This document shows, piece by piece, positions 1-8,180 of a stretch of 39,056 bases of DNA. The notes below the pieces were generated by a model. It was not told the DNA's origin and did no database searches. It worked only from the letters and a program-made list of their open reading frames with translations. Each line of letters begins with the position of its first letter. Position 1 is the stretch's first letter. The stretch comes from Flavobacteriales bacterium UBA3477 (GTDB lineage Bacteria > Bacteroidota > Bacteroidia > Flavobacteriales > Schleiferiaceae). Where the stretch lies: assembly GCA_002378005.1 (NCBI GenBank), contig DFQY01000027.1, positions 1 through 39,056 on the forward strand, given 5' to 3'. A program made the position numbers and the translations under genes.

Positions 1-194
1 TCCTCAGAAGGTCCTGAAGGGTGAAGAAATAAAAAGACCGCTAAGGCACTAGAAATGAACACCAAGCCCCATGGCAACCAGGCCAAGGCACCCGAAGACT
101 TCTCTTGCTGAGATTGAGCAGCTGCCTTTAATTGGGCATTTTCTTGCTCCAATTTCGCGATGCGCTCTTTCGTTTTAGGTGATAGAAATTCCAT
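1..194 (-). CDS. Small coiled-coil membrane protein, truncated by window edge
   Basis: An open frame starts with ATG at 194 and runs off the left edge without a stop, giving 64 complete codons. The first ~32 residues are charged and rich in K, E, Q and A (RIAKLEQENAQLKAAA), which looks like a short coiled coil. They are followed by a hydrophobic segment (WLPWGLVFISSALAVFLFL), probably one membrane helix, with a short Pro/Ser tail. The start lies 4 nt after the stop of the zinc-ribbon gene at 199-489 on the same strand, so the two are probably co-transcribed. I do not recognise a family. The function is unknown and the C-terminus is not in the window. Confidence 0.6.
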   Translation of the reverse strand, partial: MEFLSPKTKERIAKLEQENAQLKAAAQSQQEKSSGALAWLPWGLVFISSALAVFLFLHPSGPSE

Positions 195-198
195 AGTA

Positions 199-489
199 CT
201 AAAGTGGTGCAACTAAGATACCTATGATTGTGCCAATCATGAATAAAATGGTCTGAATTATAAAGCCAACATTGTTTAAGATCACCAACGCCCAATGCAT
301 TTCCCCAAAGCGCTTCCAAGTTAGCGGCGGTTTGCTCACGGGTGCCTTCTTTCCCTCCTCACGCTCCAACTGAACCGCAGTCTTCACCACATAAGGCGCC
401 TGGCATCCGCTACAAGTGTATGAGTACTTGTCTATCGAGGGATCGACCTCATACCACTGGTTACACTTGGGGCATTTGATTTCTTTCAT
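199..489 (-). CDS. Zinc-ribbon membrane protein, hypothetical
   Basis: A 96-residue protein. The N-terminus carries two CxxC knuckles (CPKC near residue 5 and CSGC near residue 27) of the MJ0042/zinc-ribbon kind. The C-terminal ~35 residues are strongly hydrophobic (one long or two short helices), so the ribbon is presumably cytosolic and tethered to the membrane. A longer frame reaches back to 558, but the extra 23 residues run through the sucD terminator; ATG at 489 puts the CPKC motif at the usual N-terminal place and was chosen. A TACCTTCG sequence (one mismatch to TAnnTTTG) ends 4 nt before this ATG. The next gene downstream begins 4 nt after the stop. No specific function can be assigned. 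Confidence 0.7.
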   Translation of the reverse strand: MKEIKCPKCNQWYEVDPSIDKYSYTCSGCQAPYVVKTAVQLEREEGKKAPVSKPPLTWKRFGEMHWALVILNNVGFIIQTILFMIGTIIGILVAPL

Positions 490-514
490 AGGACGAAGGT
501 ACGGTCTAAGGCAA

Positions 515-545
515 CAAAAAAGCAGCCTCACAAAGTGAAGCGGCT
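515..545 (-). terminator. Rho-independent terminator after sucD
   Basis: On the minus strand an 11-bp imperfect stem (535-545 pairing with 521-531, two weak pairs) with a 3-nt loop is followed by a T run (positions 521 to 515). It lies just downstream of the sucD stop and separates sucD from the zinc-ribbon gene. Confidence 0.75.
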
Positions 546-566
546 CGATACTTATCAATAGTCTAA

Positions 567-1439
567 TTACTTACCTAGCAATTTAACCATGGCTGTTCCC
601 AAATCTGCTGGAGAATCAACCACAGTAATGCCACAGTCACGCAAAATCGCCTTCTTAGCAGCCGCTGTATCTTCAGCCCCACCTACGATCGCGCCGGCAT
701 GTCCCATTGTACGTCCAGCAGGTGCAGTTTCACCAGCAATGAACGCTACAACTGGCTTCGTGCCGTTTTCTTTGATCCACTTACCTGCTTCAACTTCAAG
801 CTGACCGCCGATCTCACCAATCATGATAATACCTTCAGTATCTGGATCGTTCATCAACAATTCCACCGCTTGCTTCATGGTTGTTCCGATAATAGGATCC
901 CCACCAATACCGATAGCCGTGGTCTGACCCAAACCAGCTTTTGTACACTGGTCTACGGCTTCGTAAGTCAAAGTACCAGATTTACTCACGATACCTACGG
1001 TTCCTTTCTTGAAGATAAAACCAGGCATAATACCCACTTTTGCTTCACCAGCCGTCATCACACCTGGGCAGTTCGGGCCAATCAACGTACAATCTTTGTC
1101 TTTCAAGTACTCCTTCACCTTGACCATATCCGCTACTGGAATACCTTCTGTGATACAGATGATCACCTTGATACCAGCTTCAGCAGCCTCCATAATACCA
1201 TCAGCGGCAAAGGCGGGTGGAATGAAGATGATAGAAGTGTCTGCACCCGCTTTCGCAACGGCATCCGTTACTGTATTGAATACCGGACGGTCAAGATGAG
1301 TCATGCCCCCTTTTCCTGGAGTCACTCCACCTACTACGTTAGTGCCGTACTCAATCATCTGAGTAGCATGGAACGTACCTTCTTTACCGGTAAAACCTTG
1401 GACAATAATCCTAGAGTCTTTATTGACTAAAACGCTCAT
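567..1439 (-). CDS. sucD: Succinyl-CoA synthetase (ADP-forming), alpha subunit
   Basis: A 290-residue protein, the normal length for SucD, which with SucC interconverts succinyl-CoA and succinate with substrate-level phosphorylation in the TCA cycle. The N-terminal CoA-binding Rossmann fold is clear (VQGFTGKEGTFH near residues 13-24, YGTNVVGGVTPGKGG after it). The C-terminal ligase domain has GPNCPG at ~121-126 and the phosphohistidine loop GHAGAIV with His247. The ATG at 1439 was chosen; a TTG 24 codons upstream would add residues foreign to the family. The beta subunit gene is not in this window, so sucC and sucD are probably unlinked, as in many Bacteroidota. Transcription is divergent from mnmE, with a terminator downstream. 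Confidence 0.97.
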   Translation of the reverse strand: MSVLVNKDSRIIVQGFTGKEGTFHATQMIEYGTNVVGGVTPGKGGMTHLDRPVFNTVTDAVAKAGADTSIIFIPPAFAADGIMEAAEAGIKVIICITEGIPVADMVKVKEYLKDKDCTLIGPNCPGVMTAGEAKVGIMPGFIFKKGTVGIVSKSGTLTYEAVDQCTKAGLGQTTAIGIGGDPIIGTTMKQAVELLMNDPDTEGIIMIGEIGGQLEVEAGKWIKENGTKPVVAFIAGETAPAGRTMGHAGAIVGGAEDTAAAKKAILRDCGITVVDSPADLGTAMVKLLGK

Positions 1440-1468
1440 TGGAAATCGATTTTCTGTGAAATACTCGG

Positions 1469-1476
1469 CAAATGTA
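1469..1476 (-). promoter_or_regulatory. Putative -7 box of sucD promoter
   Basis: An exact TAnnTTTG match (TACATTTG on the minus strand) ends 29 nt before the sucD ATG. No convincing TTTG -33 element lies at 17-21 nt spacing, so this rests on the -7 match and position alone. Confidence 0.45.
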
Positions 1477-1516
1477 CTACCCAAGGCGCAATGGGTTTCC
1501 CTCGAACACAAATTTC

Positions 1517-1545
1517 TTTGCTCATTACTTAACGATGTATCTTTG
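1517..1545 (+). promoter_or_regulatory. Putative mnmE promoter, TTTG-N17-TATCTTTG
   Basis: The -33 element TTTG (1517-1520), a 17-nt spacer and the exact -7 element TATCTTTG (1538-1545) fit the Bacteroidota primary-sigma consensus. The box ends only 4 nt before the mnmE ATG, so the transcript would start at or very near the start codon (leaderless or almost so). Confidence 0.7.
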
Positions 1546-1549
1546 CGCC

Positions 1550-2929
1550 ATGCTGAGAGATGATATCATATGCGCATTATCCACGCCCCAAGGAGTGGGT
1601 GCGCTAGCAATTATTAGAGTTAGTGGGGCCAATTCCGCCGCACTCCTCTCCCCTTATTTTACCTCGAAGCGCGCTCAAAAATTGGGCCTTGAATCCCACC
1701 GAGCCTATTTCGGGGATTACAGCATTGCAGGCGAGCACATCGACGAGGTCCTGATCACTTTCTTTGAAGAAGGCAAGAGCTTCACAGGCGAGGAAAGCTT
1801 TGAAGTCAGTTGCCACGGCTCCCCATACATCGTCGGCCGCATCATGGAAAGCCTGCTCGAAGCGGGAGCCCGACTGGCCGACCCAGGTGAATACACCATG
1901 CGTGCCTTCATGAACGGCCGCATGGACCTTGCCCAAGCCGAGGCTGTAGCAGATTTGATTCATGCAGAGAACAAAACCATGCACGATATAGCCCTGCGCC
2001 AACTAAAAGGTGGATTCTCGAACGAAATCACCACCTTCAGAGAAGACCTTGTCCACTTCGCTTCGATGATTGAGTTAGAATTAGATTTTAGCGAGGAAGA
2101 TGTAGAATTCGCATCAAGGAAAGATCTACTCGACATGCTGCATTCGCTGAAAACCAAGGTCAATACATTGATTGATAGTTTCAAGTATGGAAATGCACTC
2201 AAGAAAGGAATAGCCACTGCAATCCTCGGCGCCCCAAATGCCGGTAAATCCACCTTGTTAAATGCCCTGCTTGGTGAGGATCGTGCCATAGTTAGTGCGA
2301 TTGCTGGAACGACCAGGGATACGGTTGAGGACACCTTTAATTACGGCGGATTAACCTACAGGTTGATTGATACTGCAGGGATTCGAGAGACAGAGGATTA
2401 TGTGGAGAAAATTGGTATTCAAAAGGCCTTAGAACAAGCCGAAAAAGCCGATGTCATTTTCTACCTCATTGATGCTACCAACGTCGAAGCTGATCTAGAA
2501 CAGCGCATTGCACATTTGGAGCAATCGGCCTCTCAAGCAGAATTGTTCTTATGCATCAATAAATCTGATCAAGCTGATGCGGCTTCTATTCTCAAGAGAC
2601 TGGATGGTTCTAGTCGACAGATTTTTAAAATTGCTGCCAAGACTAAGGAAGGACTTAGTGAACTCCTTACAGCGCTTAAAGAAGCGACGGCTTGGACATC
2701 ACACAGCGCCTCTCAAACGATTGTTACTAATGCGCGACATGCCGATGCTCTACGCAGAACCGCGTTAGCAATAGACAAAAGCATTGAAGCAGTGGAACTC
2801 AGTATTCCCGGGGACTTACTGGCTCAGGACTTACGCTTGGCGCTAGATGGATTGGGCGAAATTACTGGTACTATTTCTACTGACGATCTGTTGGCCAACA
2901 TCTTTAGCAAGTTCTGTATTGGGAAGTAA
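1550..2929 (+). CDS. mnmE: tRNA uridine-5-carboxymethylaminomethyl modification GTPase MnmE
   Basis: A 459-residue protein, normal length for MnmE (TrmE), which with MnmG modifies U34 of certain tRNAs. Seen in order: an N-terminal folate-binding domain opening with DDIICALSTPQGVGALAIIR; a helical middle domain; an inserted G domain with G1 GAPNAGKST (227-235), the TTRDT switch, G3 DTAG (274-277) and G4 NKSD (337-340); and the invariant C-terminal FCIGK, whose Cys456 is needed for catalysis. The ATG at 1550 was chosen over an upstream in-frame start because the family N-terminus begins here and a strong promoter abuts it. The gamma-glutamyltransferase gene follows after 57 nt and may be read through. 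Confidence 0.97.
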   Translation: MLRDDIICALSTPQGVGALAIIRVSGANSAALLSPYFTSKRAQKLGLESHRAYFGDYSIAGEHIDEVLITFFEEGKSFTGEESFEVSCHGSPYIVGRIMESLLEAGARLADPGEYTMRAFMNGRMDLAQAEAVADLIHAENKTMHDIALRQLKGGFSNEITTFREDLVHFASMIELELDFSEEDVEFASRKDLLDMLHSLKTKVNTLIDSFKYGNALKKGIATAILGAPNAGKSTLLNALLGEDRAIVSAIAGTTRDTVEDTFNYGGLTYRLIDTAGIRETEDYVEKIGIQKALEQAEKADVIFYLIDATNVEADLEQRIAHLEQSASQAELFLCINKSDQADAASILKRLDGSSRQIFKIAAKTKEGLSELLTALKEATAWTSHSASQTIVTNARHADALRRTALAIDKSIEAVELSIPGDLLAQDLRLALDGLGEITGTISTDDLLANIFSKFCIGK

Positions 2930-2986
2930 TCCATGAACAAATTCATGCAGGAATTGATTATTTTGACATTCCAACTTGAATACTTC

Positions 2987-4675
2987 ATGAGAGCAATATT
3001 TCTAGCAATCGCCACCGCCTCGTTTCTATCCTTAAGCGCTCAAGACCGAGTCAACGGTGCAACATTTCAAACTCGCAGTCCAGTCATAGCTGAACATGGC
3101 ATGGTTTGTACCTCTCATCCATTAGCCTCACAGATCGGATTAGATATCCTAAAACTGGGTGGCAACGCCATTGATGCTGCTATTGCCGCGAACGCAGCAT
3201 TGGGGCTCATGGAGCCGACAGGTTGTGGTGTGGGCGGAGACCTTTTCGCAATAATTTGGGATGCCAAAACACAAAAACTATATGGATTGAATGGTAGTGG
3301 ACGATCTCCATCATCTATGTCCTTAGACACATTAATAGCGATGGGATTAGAAAAGATTCCCGCGTACGGACCATTACCGGTAAGTGTGCCGGGAACTGTG
3401 GATGGCTGGACTTCGCTACATGATAGGTTTGGTTCGCTGCCTTTGAAGACAATATTGGCACCTTCTATACGCTATGCTGAGGAAGGTTTTCCTGTGACCG
3501 AGTTGATAGGCTACTATTTAGGCTCTATAGATAGATTCTTGAGAATGGACTATCCAAATATCAAAGAAACCTACCTCGACCCAAATGGTGGTCAACGACC
3601 GAAAAACGGAGAACGCTACCGCAACCCAGCTTTGGCTAACACCTACAAGGCTATCGCTAAAAAAGGACGGGAAGGTTTTTATGGAGGTGATGTTGCTGAA
3701 ACCATCGCTTCTTTTATTCAGGAACAAGGAGGCTTTTTGTCAGTTGAAGATTTAAACAATCACCATAGCCAATGGGTAGAGCCAGTAGGTATCAATTACC
3801 GTGGTTATGACATTTGGGAGTTGCCACCCAATGGTCAAGGTATCGCCGCATTACAACTTCTTAACATACTAGAAAACAAAGATTTTAGTGATGTTGATTG
3901 GGGAAGTGATGAACACCTACACTATTTCATTGAGGCCAAGAAGCGAGTTTTTGAGGACCGCGCAAAATATTATGCAGATATGGATATGGCTTCAGTACCT
4001 GTAGAAGCGCTGTTAAGTAAGGAATATGCCAAAGAAAATTATACCGAGCTCAAGCCATATGCCTCGACCTATGATGCAGGAGAAATAAGCGCAGGCGAAA
4101 CCATTTACTTAACTGTAGCCGATAAAGATGGTAATATGATAAGCTTAATTCAAAGCAATTACCGAGGAATGGGTTCAGGCATGGTTCCGCCAGGATTAGG
4201 ATTTATGCTACAGGATCGCGGGGAGCTATTTACTCTTGAAGAAGGCTACAACAACACCTACGAACCAGGCAAAAGACCTTTTCACACAATCATACCAGCC
4301 TTCATTACAAAAGATGGAGCACCGTTGATGAGTTTTGGCGTTATGGGTGGTGACTTTCAACCACAAGGTCACGCACAGATTGTCATGAACATAGTGGATT
4401 ACGGAATGAATGTTCAAGAGGCAGGTGACGCCCCGCGTTGGGATCATAGCGGAGGAAGTTCCCCTGTTACGGGCCCATCATCTGATAAAGGGGAAGTTCA
4501 TGTTGAAAGTGGGATTCCGTATGAAACCGTTCGTGGTCTGATGGGACGTGGTCACAAGGTTGGTTTCGAACGAGGAATCTACGGGGGGTATCAAGCAATC
4601 TACAGGGATCCTAGAACAGGATTTTATCACGGCGCGAGTGAAAGTCGGAAAGACGGTCAAGCTGTTGGATATTAA
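2987..4675 (+). CDS. ggt: Gamma-glutamyltransferase family protein, exported
   Basis: A 562-residue N-terminal nucleophile hydrolase of the gamma-glutamyltranspeptidase family, which hydrolyses or transfers the gamma-glutamyl group of glutathione and related compounds in the periplasm. A signal peptide is visible from ATG 2987 (about 19 residues ending SAQ); an upstream ATG at 2933 would place 18 extra residues before it and is less likely. Family landmarks: GGNAIDAAIAAN near the N-terminus, then EPTGCGVGGDLF, and the autoprocessing site at GET-IYLTVADKDGN, predicting Thr372 as the catalytic N-terminal Thr of the small subunit. MGGDFQPQGHAQ lies in the small subunit. It follows mnmE on the same strand. 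A hairpin separates it from the convergent gene. Confidence 0.9.
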   Translation: MRAIFLAIATASFLSLSAQDRVNGATFQTRSPVIAEHGMVCTSHPLASQIGLDILKLGGNAIDAAIAANAALGLMEPTGCGVGGDLFAIIWDAKTQKLYGLNGSGRSPSSMSLDTLIAMGLEKIPAYGPLPVSVPGTVDGWTSLHDRFGSLPLKTILAPSIRYAEEGFPVTELIGYYLGSIDRFLRMDYPNIKETYLDPNGGQRPKNGERYRNPALANTYKAIAKKGREGFYGGDVAETIASFIQEQGGFLSVEDLNNHHSQWVEPVGINYRGYDIWELPPNGQGIAALQLLNILENKDFSDVDWGSDEHLHYFIEAKKRVFEDRAKYYADMDMASVPVEALLSKEYAKENYTELKPYASTYDAGEISAGETIYLTVADKDGNMISLIQSNYRGMGSGMVPPGLGFMLQDRGELFTLEEGYNNTYEPGKRPFHTIIPAFITKDGAPLMSFGVMGGDFQPQGHAQIVMNIVDYGMNVQEAGDAPRWDHSGGSSPVTGPSSDKGEVHVESGIPYETVRGLMGRGHKVGFERGIYGGYQAIYRDPRTGFYHGASESRKDGQAVGY

Positions 4676-4677
4676 AA

Positions 4678-4705
4678 ACCCCTCCAAACCGAAGCTTGAA
4701 GGGGT
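4678..4705. terminator. Bidirectional terminator between convergent genes
   Basis: A 10-bp stem with one weak pair (4678-4687 with 4696-4705) and an 8-nt loop. It is flanked on the left by five A residues (4674-4678), which read as a T run on the minus strand, so it best terminates the minus-strand gene at 4727-5764; it also lies just after the ggt stop. Confidence 0.6.
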
Positions 4706-4726
4706 CGTTACACAAATTCGTTTGAC

Positions 4727-5764
4727 TTAATCAAACATTCGCTTCTTTGAAGAAGCATTCCATCCCATAGATAATCCGAATCTAAAAGACGAGCCATCCT
4801 TTGGAGGGATGAAATACGCATTAATTGGGAAGTTCATTTCCCCGCTTTTTACTGTTTTACCTACTGAGAATACCAATGCTGTACTCACACCGTATACTCC
4901 ACGAGAATCAAGCTGGCCATCCATCGTTTTAGTAATATCAAGGGTTGGACCGAAGGCAAATTCCCATCCAGAATTGTTGTTTCGCAAACCATTTAGCACG
5001 GTAATATTTGGAACGAAGCGGTTGGCTTCAAGACCACTAACTAATGGAATGAATTCAGCCAATGCCTGCCAATTTCCTGTAGTGATGTAGGCTTTTTCGA
5101 ACTGGTAACCGAACTGAGACATAATAGGGATTTTTTGATCGAAACCTCCTTCGCTAGCAGGTTTAGCGAGGATTTGAGCATTAGCACCAGTAACGAATCC
5201 GAAGCCCATACGTGGACCTTCTGCGACAATAGTACGGTCAAAAGGATTGTTCAAGATATTCTCGTAATCGTTGGCTACGGTTACTCTACGGACCAATTCC
5301 GGATCATTCTCCAATCCCATCATATCTTTTAGAGTGAGCTCAGCCATCAGAAGGTCATTCTTAGGAACATCTACATAATTGCGATTGGCACTATTCACAA
5401 AAGAGCCTTGAGCTACATCAAACAATCTCACAGTAGTACTTACTTTCTCACCGAGCAAGTTCATAGAGCCGGTAAGAATAAAATCTACTTCTAGCTTCTC
5501 CCCTAACTCTTTCAAACAGATTCTTGAAAAACAGCCGGTAAAATCGATATCATCACGTTCAGAGATATACTCCACATCATAGCTATCAATAACCTCATAG
5601 CCTTCCATATTTATCATTTCTAATGTCAATTTCTGAATGATTTGATGGCGAGCCACCTCATCATAGCCTCGTGTGTCGAAGTCTAAGACTGCCACGGATG
5701 GCGCCTTTTGCGCAAACAATGCTACAGTCAACATTGTAAGAATGGTAGTTAATTTTAATTTCAT
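4727..5764 (-). CDS. Exported TolB/CsgG-like N-domain protein, function unknown
   Basis: A 345-residue protein with a clear signal peptide (MKLKLTTILTMLTVALFAQ). Residues ~22-140 resemble the TolB-N/CsgG-like fold used by envelope lipoproteins: VAVLDF at 24-29, then an amphipathic helix, a YEVIDSYDVEYI strand, a Cys pair (C78, C83, in GCFSRIC) followed by KELGEKL and VDFILTGSM, a pattern seen in such domains. The C-terminal half (~170-345) is rich in alternating hydrophobic/aromatic strands and may be a beta domain or small barrel. ATG 5764 was chosen because it starts the signal peptide; an upstream in-frame start adds 13 residues. Probably periplasmic or outer-membrane linked. Precise role unknown. 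Confidence 0.7.
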   Translation of the reverse strand: MKLKLTTILTMLTVALFAQKAPSVAVLDFDTRGYDEVARHQIIQKLTLEMINMEGYEVIDSYDVEYISERDDIDFTGCFSRICLKELGEKLEVDFILTGSMNLLGEKVSTTVRLFDVAQGSFVNSANRNYVDVPKNDLLMAELTLKDMMGLENDPELVRRVTVANDYENILNNPFDRTIVAEGPRMGFGFVTGANAQILAKPASEGGFDQKIPIMSQFGYQFEKAYITTGNWQALAEFIPLVSGLEANRFVPNITVLNGLRNNNSGWEFAFGPTLDITKTMDGQLDSRGVYGVSTALVFSVGKTVKSGEMNFPINAYFIPPKDGSSFRFGLSMGWNASSKKRMFD

Positions 5765-5820
5765 AACGAATTGTGTTTTGATTAGGGTGCTAAGGACCCT
5801 CAATTAAATTCGTTCGACAA

Positions 5821-5863
5821 TTCTAAAAATCCCATTAAATATCTCTTTACATTATTTTTAGAA
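5821..5863. repeat. 10-bp perfect inverted repeat in divergent intergenic region
   Basis: TTCTAAAAAT at 5821-5830 and its exact reverse complement at 5854-5863, 23 nt apart, lie in the AT-rich 190-bp gap between the divergent genes starting at 5764 (minus) and 5955 (plus). It could be a paired operator or an RNA stem in the minus-strand leader. No other gene or RNA is seen in this gap. Confidence 0.5.
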
Positions 5864-5908
5864 GCTTTAAATTAATTTCATTATATATTTAGGTCATATT
5901 TGAGACAA

Positions 5909-5937
5909 TTTGATCTGGTGAGCCTGCAGTACATTTG
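5909..5937 (+). promoter_or_regulatory. Putative promoter, TTTG-N17-TACATTTG
   Basis: TTTG (5909-5912), 17-nt spacer and exact -7 box TACATTTG (5930-5937) match the Bacteroidota consensus with the same spacing as the mnmE promoter. The predicted start codon of the next gene is 17 nt downstream. Confidence 0.65.
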
Positions 5938-5954
5938 CAAACAAATACTCAGCT

Positions 5955-6362
5955 TTGAAAAAAGACATAATCATTCGCGAGGTTAAAAATGTATACGTTG
6001 CCGCCATTCATCATGAGGATGAACAGGGTAATAAGAACTGGTGGGTACACATTATCAATGATACTGAAGGTCCATTAGAGAATGTGATGATTCAAAGCCG
6101 TGGATATAGTAACCTTGAAACTAAGGGTGGCAAACTAACGGCAACCTTGAGAAAAGGCATCAAGGTCCTTCCCGCTAAAAGCGCAGCGAAACTGGAGCCA
6201 ATCATGCCCGAGGTTTTTGATCTATTCAACGAGTATTGGATCAGCTTTTTCGAAAATGGTCATATGAAGGATCGCAAGTATATTTTTGGGCCACATACCA
6301 TTGATGCCAACTTCATAGATCCCATTCCGGTATTACAAGTCCAAGGAATCTTGGTGCGTTAG
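5955..6362 (+). CDS. Conserved hypothetical protein (135 aa)
   Basis: A soluble 135-residue protein with no signal peptide or membrane segment. It opens KKDIIIREVKNVYVAAI and has strand-rich sequence with WWVHIIND and a late RKYIFGPHTI segment. From memory it resembles a family of small Flavobacteriia proteins of unknown function; I cannot verify this here. The only in-frame start near the promoter is TTG at 5955, since no ATG occurs early in the frame and the -7 box is 17 nt upstream. Its stop overlaps the stop of the convergent pnuC-like gene by 4 nt (6359-6362), so neither gene has room for a terminator between them. Confidence 0.7.
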   Translation: MKKDIIIREVKNVYVAAIHHEDEQGNKNWWVHIINDTEGPLENVMIQSRGYSNLETKGGKLTATLRKGIKVLPAKSAAKLEPIMPEVFDLFNEYWISFFENGHMKDRKYIFGPHTIDANFIDPIPVLQVQGILVR

Positions 6363-7063
6363 GAGGCGCTGTAATCCTCTCCTTTTCGAACTCTATGCCA
6401 CACGATCCATGCAAGCGTTGCATTGACCATGTAGAACGCGTATTTCGCAACGTAGGCAATATTGCCAAATAGAATGTTTTGGTAGAGCTTAAGCATATTG
6501 TATGCCTGCCAGCTTGCCCATGAATCTGCATACATGCGAGGCGTATTCAGAATTCCAGAATAGGTTATCCCTGTAATAATGGCCGTTACGGTGAACTTGG
6601 ACATCTTATCTCCAATAGGTGCCGAGAGAAAATCTGAAAACCCAATATAATTCAAGCTTATCCCTAAGGCAAATGCCATCAAAATGTTGATGAAGTACAC
6701 ATAATCTATCTTGCGAGGAACGCGATCTTTTTTACGTTTCCAATACAAATAGGATACTCCGGCTCCTAGGAATGAAATGGGATAGGTCAAGAATGCCGCT
6801 TCATTGCCTAGATAGTAATCTACAAAAGCTGCATTCACTGCAGTGAGCAATCCAATGAGGTTCCCTATGTTATTGCGTTTGGTCACTAACCTGGTGACCA
6901 TCATCGATCCTGCCGCCCCGAACGTGGAGAAGTAGCCGATTGGAATTCCTTCGCGTACCGTTAAGTGGAAACCCAAAGAAATGGAGACGCCTATAACCAA
7001 GGCAACCCCTAGTAGGTCCATCCATTTACTCTCGGTGATTTGCTGTAATGCCTTAGCGTTCAA
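6359..7063 (-). CDS. pnuC: PnuC-type nicotinamide riboside transporter family protein
   Basis: A 234-residue polytopic membrane protein with about seven hydrophobic segments. The C-terminal third carries the Trp/Tyr-rich pattern typical of PnuC (SWASWQAYNMLKLYQ, then AYVAKYAFYMVNATLAWIVW). The family moves nicotinamide riboside by facilitated diffusion across the inner membrane for NAD synthesis; other members take different vitamins, and no adjacent gene fixes the substrate. The listed start is TTG at 7063. ATG at 7021 (MDLLGVALVIG) is possible and would still keep the first helix. A TACTTTAG sequence (one mismatch to the -7 consensus) lies 20 nt upstream of the TTG. Confidence 0.8.
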   Translation of the reverse strand: MNAKALQQITESKWMDLLGVALVIGVSISLGFHLTVREGIPIGYFSTFGAAGSMMVTRLVTKRNNIGNLIGLLTAVNAAFVDYYLGNEAAFLTYPISFLGAGVSYLYWKRKKDRVPRKIDYVYFINILMAFALGISLNYIGFSDFLSAPIGDKMSKFTVTAIITGITYSGILNTPRMYADSWASWQAYNMLKLYQNILFGNIAYVAKYAFYMVNATLAWIVWHRVRKGEDYSAS

Positions 7064-7128
7064 TGTAAACTAGATTGATGCTACTAAAGTACGAGGTTGA
7101 ATAGAATTGGGCCCTTATAAAAATCCAA

Positions 7129-8094
7129 TTATCTCAACAGTTGCAATTTAAACGGTGATTCCAATACGGCACTGCGAAGGACGTACATTCCGTTGACCAA
7201 ATGAGCTGGCAATTCGATGGCACCGTTTTCAATCACAGAGGTTCCTAATTTTTGACCGTATATGTCAAGGATTTCGATAATTGCGCCCTCTTCCGCATGG
7301 AGAATGTGCACTGTTCCCTTGGAAGGATTTGGATATATTATGGCCGATACATTTTTATTTTCATCAATGGAAATAGGGTTTCCCACCAAGAACTTTGATT
7401 GTCGATAACCAACATTCGGTGGACATGGTCCTGTAGTAGATAATTCAACAGTTTGAGCAACAGGCATTGGATAACCAGCTACCCACCAGTGCCATTGTTC
7501 AAAGAATAGGTTACAAGTTGAAGATCCCACTTGACCGTCATTCCAAGTTCGTGTAGTATACACAAGCGTGGCAGTATTATGAACTGTGCCGTCAGGCATA
7601 GTTAATGTTCCTGAGGACAATGATTCAGAATATACAGCATCATCTCTCTCCATATAAGGTGGACAACCATTACAGGTAAAGGAGATGTCTAATTCTGAAT
7701 CGGAGTGAGAATCACCAATAGCGAATGGATAAGTATGGAGGATCAGTGGATTTTGATACGAGGTTGTAATTACTGTGATTTCTCCGTGAAATGTATATTC
7801 ATCTGAATCATATCCCAAGAAAAATGTTCCGCCATCTTCGTACTTGACATGAGTTGCGTTTGGATAACTGCTGGAATACGAAGTTGAAGAAATAGGTTCA
7901 AATTCTATGGTTCCAGTTGCGTCTGTAGTAATATTGGAAAAATCCCAATTACCTTGGCTAGGATGAGGTACTGTATCGGCTTTAATAGTAACCGGATAAG
8001 TGACGCCTGATGATGGAATAGTAGGCATAGTTAAAGTCTGCCCAAACACCATGCTCCCGGAAACCGAAAAAATAAAGAATAGAATTTTTTTCAT
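7129..8094 (-). CDS. T9SS-secreted protein with C-terminal sorting domain
   Basis: A 321-residue secreted protein. It has an N-terminal signal peptide (MKKILFFIFSVSGSMVFGQ), a middle region of ~230 residues rich in T, S, Y and W with no family I recognise (four Cys in CNGC, STC and GPC contexts suggest disulfides), and a type A T9SS sorting domain from about residue 253 (YPNPSKGTVHI, IEILDIYGQKL, LVNGMYVLR, ending FKLQLLR). It should therefore cross the outer membrane through the T9SS, and may be attached to the surface by PorU-type sortase activity. Cargo function is unknown. Confidence 0.88.
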   Translation of the reverse strand: MKKILFFIFSVSGSMVFGQTLTMPTIPSSGVTYPVTIKADTVPHPSQGNWDFSNITTDATGTIEFEPISSTSYSSSYPNATHVKYEDGGTFFLGYDSDEYTFHGEITVITTSYQNPLILHTYPFAIGDSHSDSELDISFTCNGCPPYMERDDAVYSESLSSGTLTMPDGTVHNTATLVYTTRTWNDGQVGSSTCNLFFEQWHWWVAGYPMPVAQTVELSTTGPCPPNVGYRQSKFLVGNPISIDENKNVSAIIYPNPSKGTVHILHAEEGAIIEILDIYGQKLGTSVIENGAIELPAHLVNGMYVLRSAVLESPFKLQLLR

Positions 8095-8180
8095 GACTTA
8101 AAAAGTTTTGTTCTGTTTCAATATGTATAATATTTTGAGTACATGACTCATTATCAAATAGTTAAATAATTACAAATACA

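Noticed and set aside
699..1430. Long plus-strand open frame (243 codons) opposite sucD
   Set aside because: It is a mirror frame of a strongly conserved gene; its translation has odd composition (rich in H, T, R) and no domain.
7107..7128. AATTGG/CCAATT inverted repeat between pnuC and the T9SS gene
   Set aside because: Six-base arms in AT-rich DNA with no T run; not convincing as a terminator or operator.
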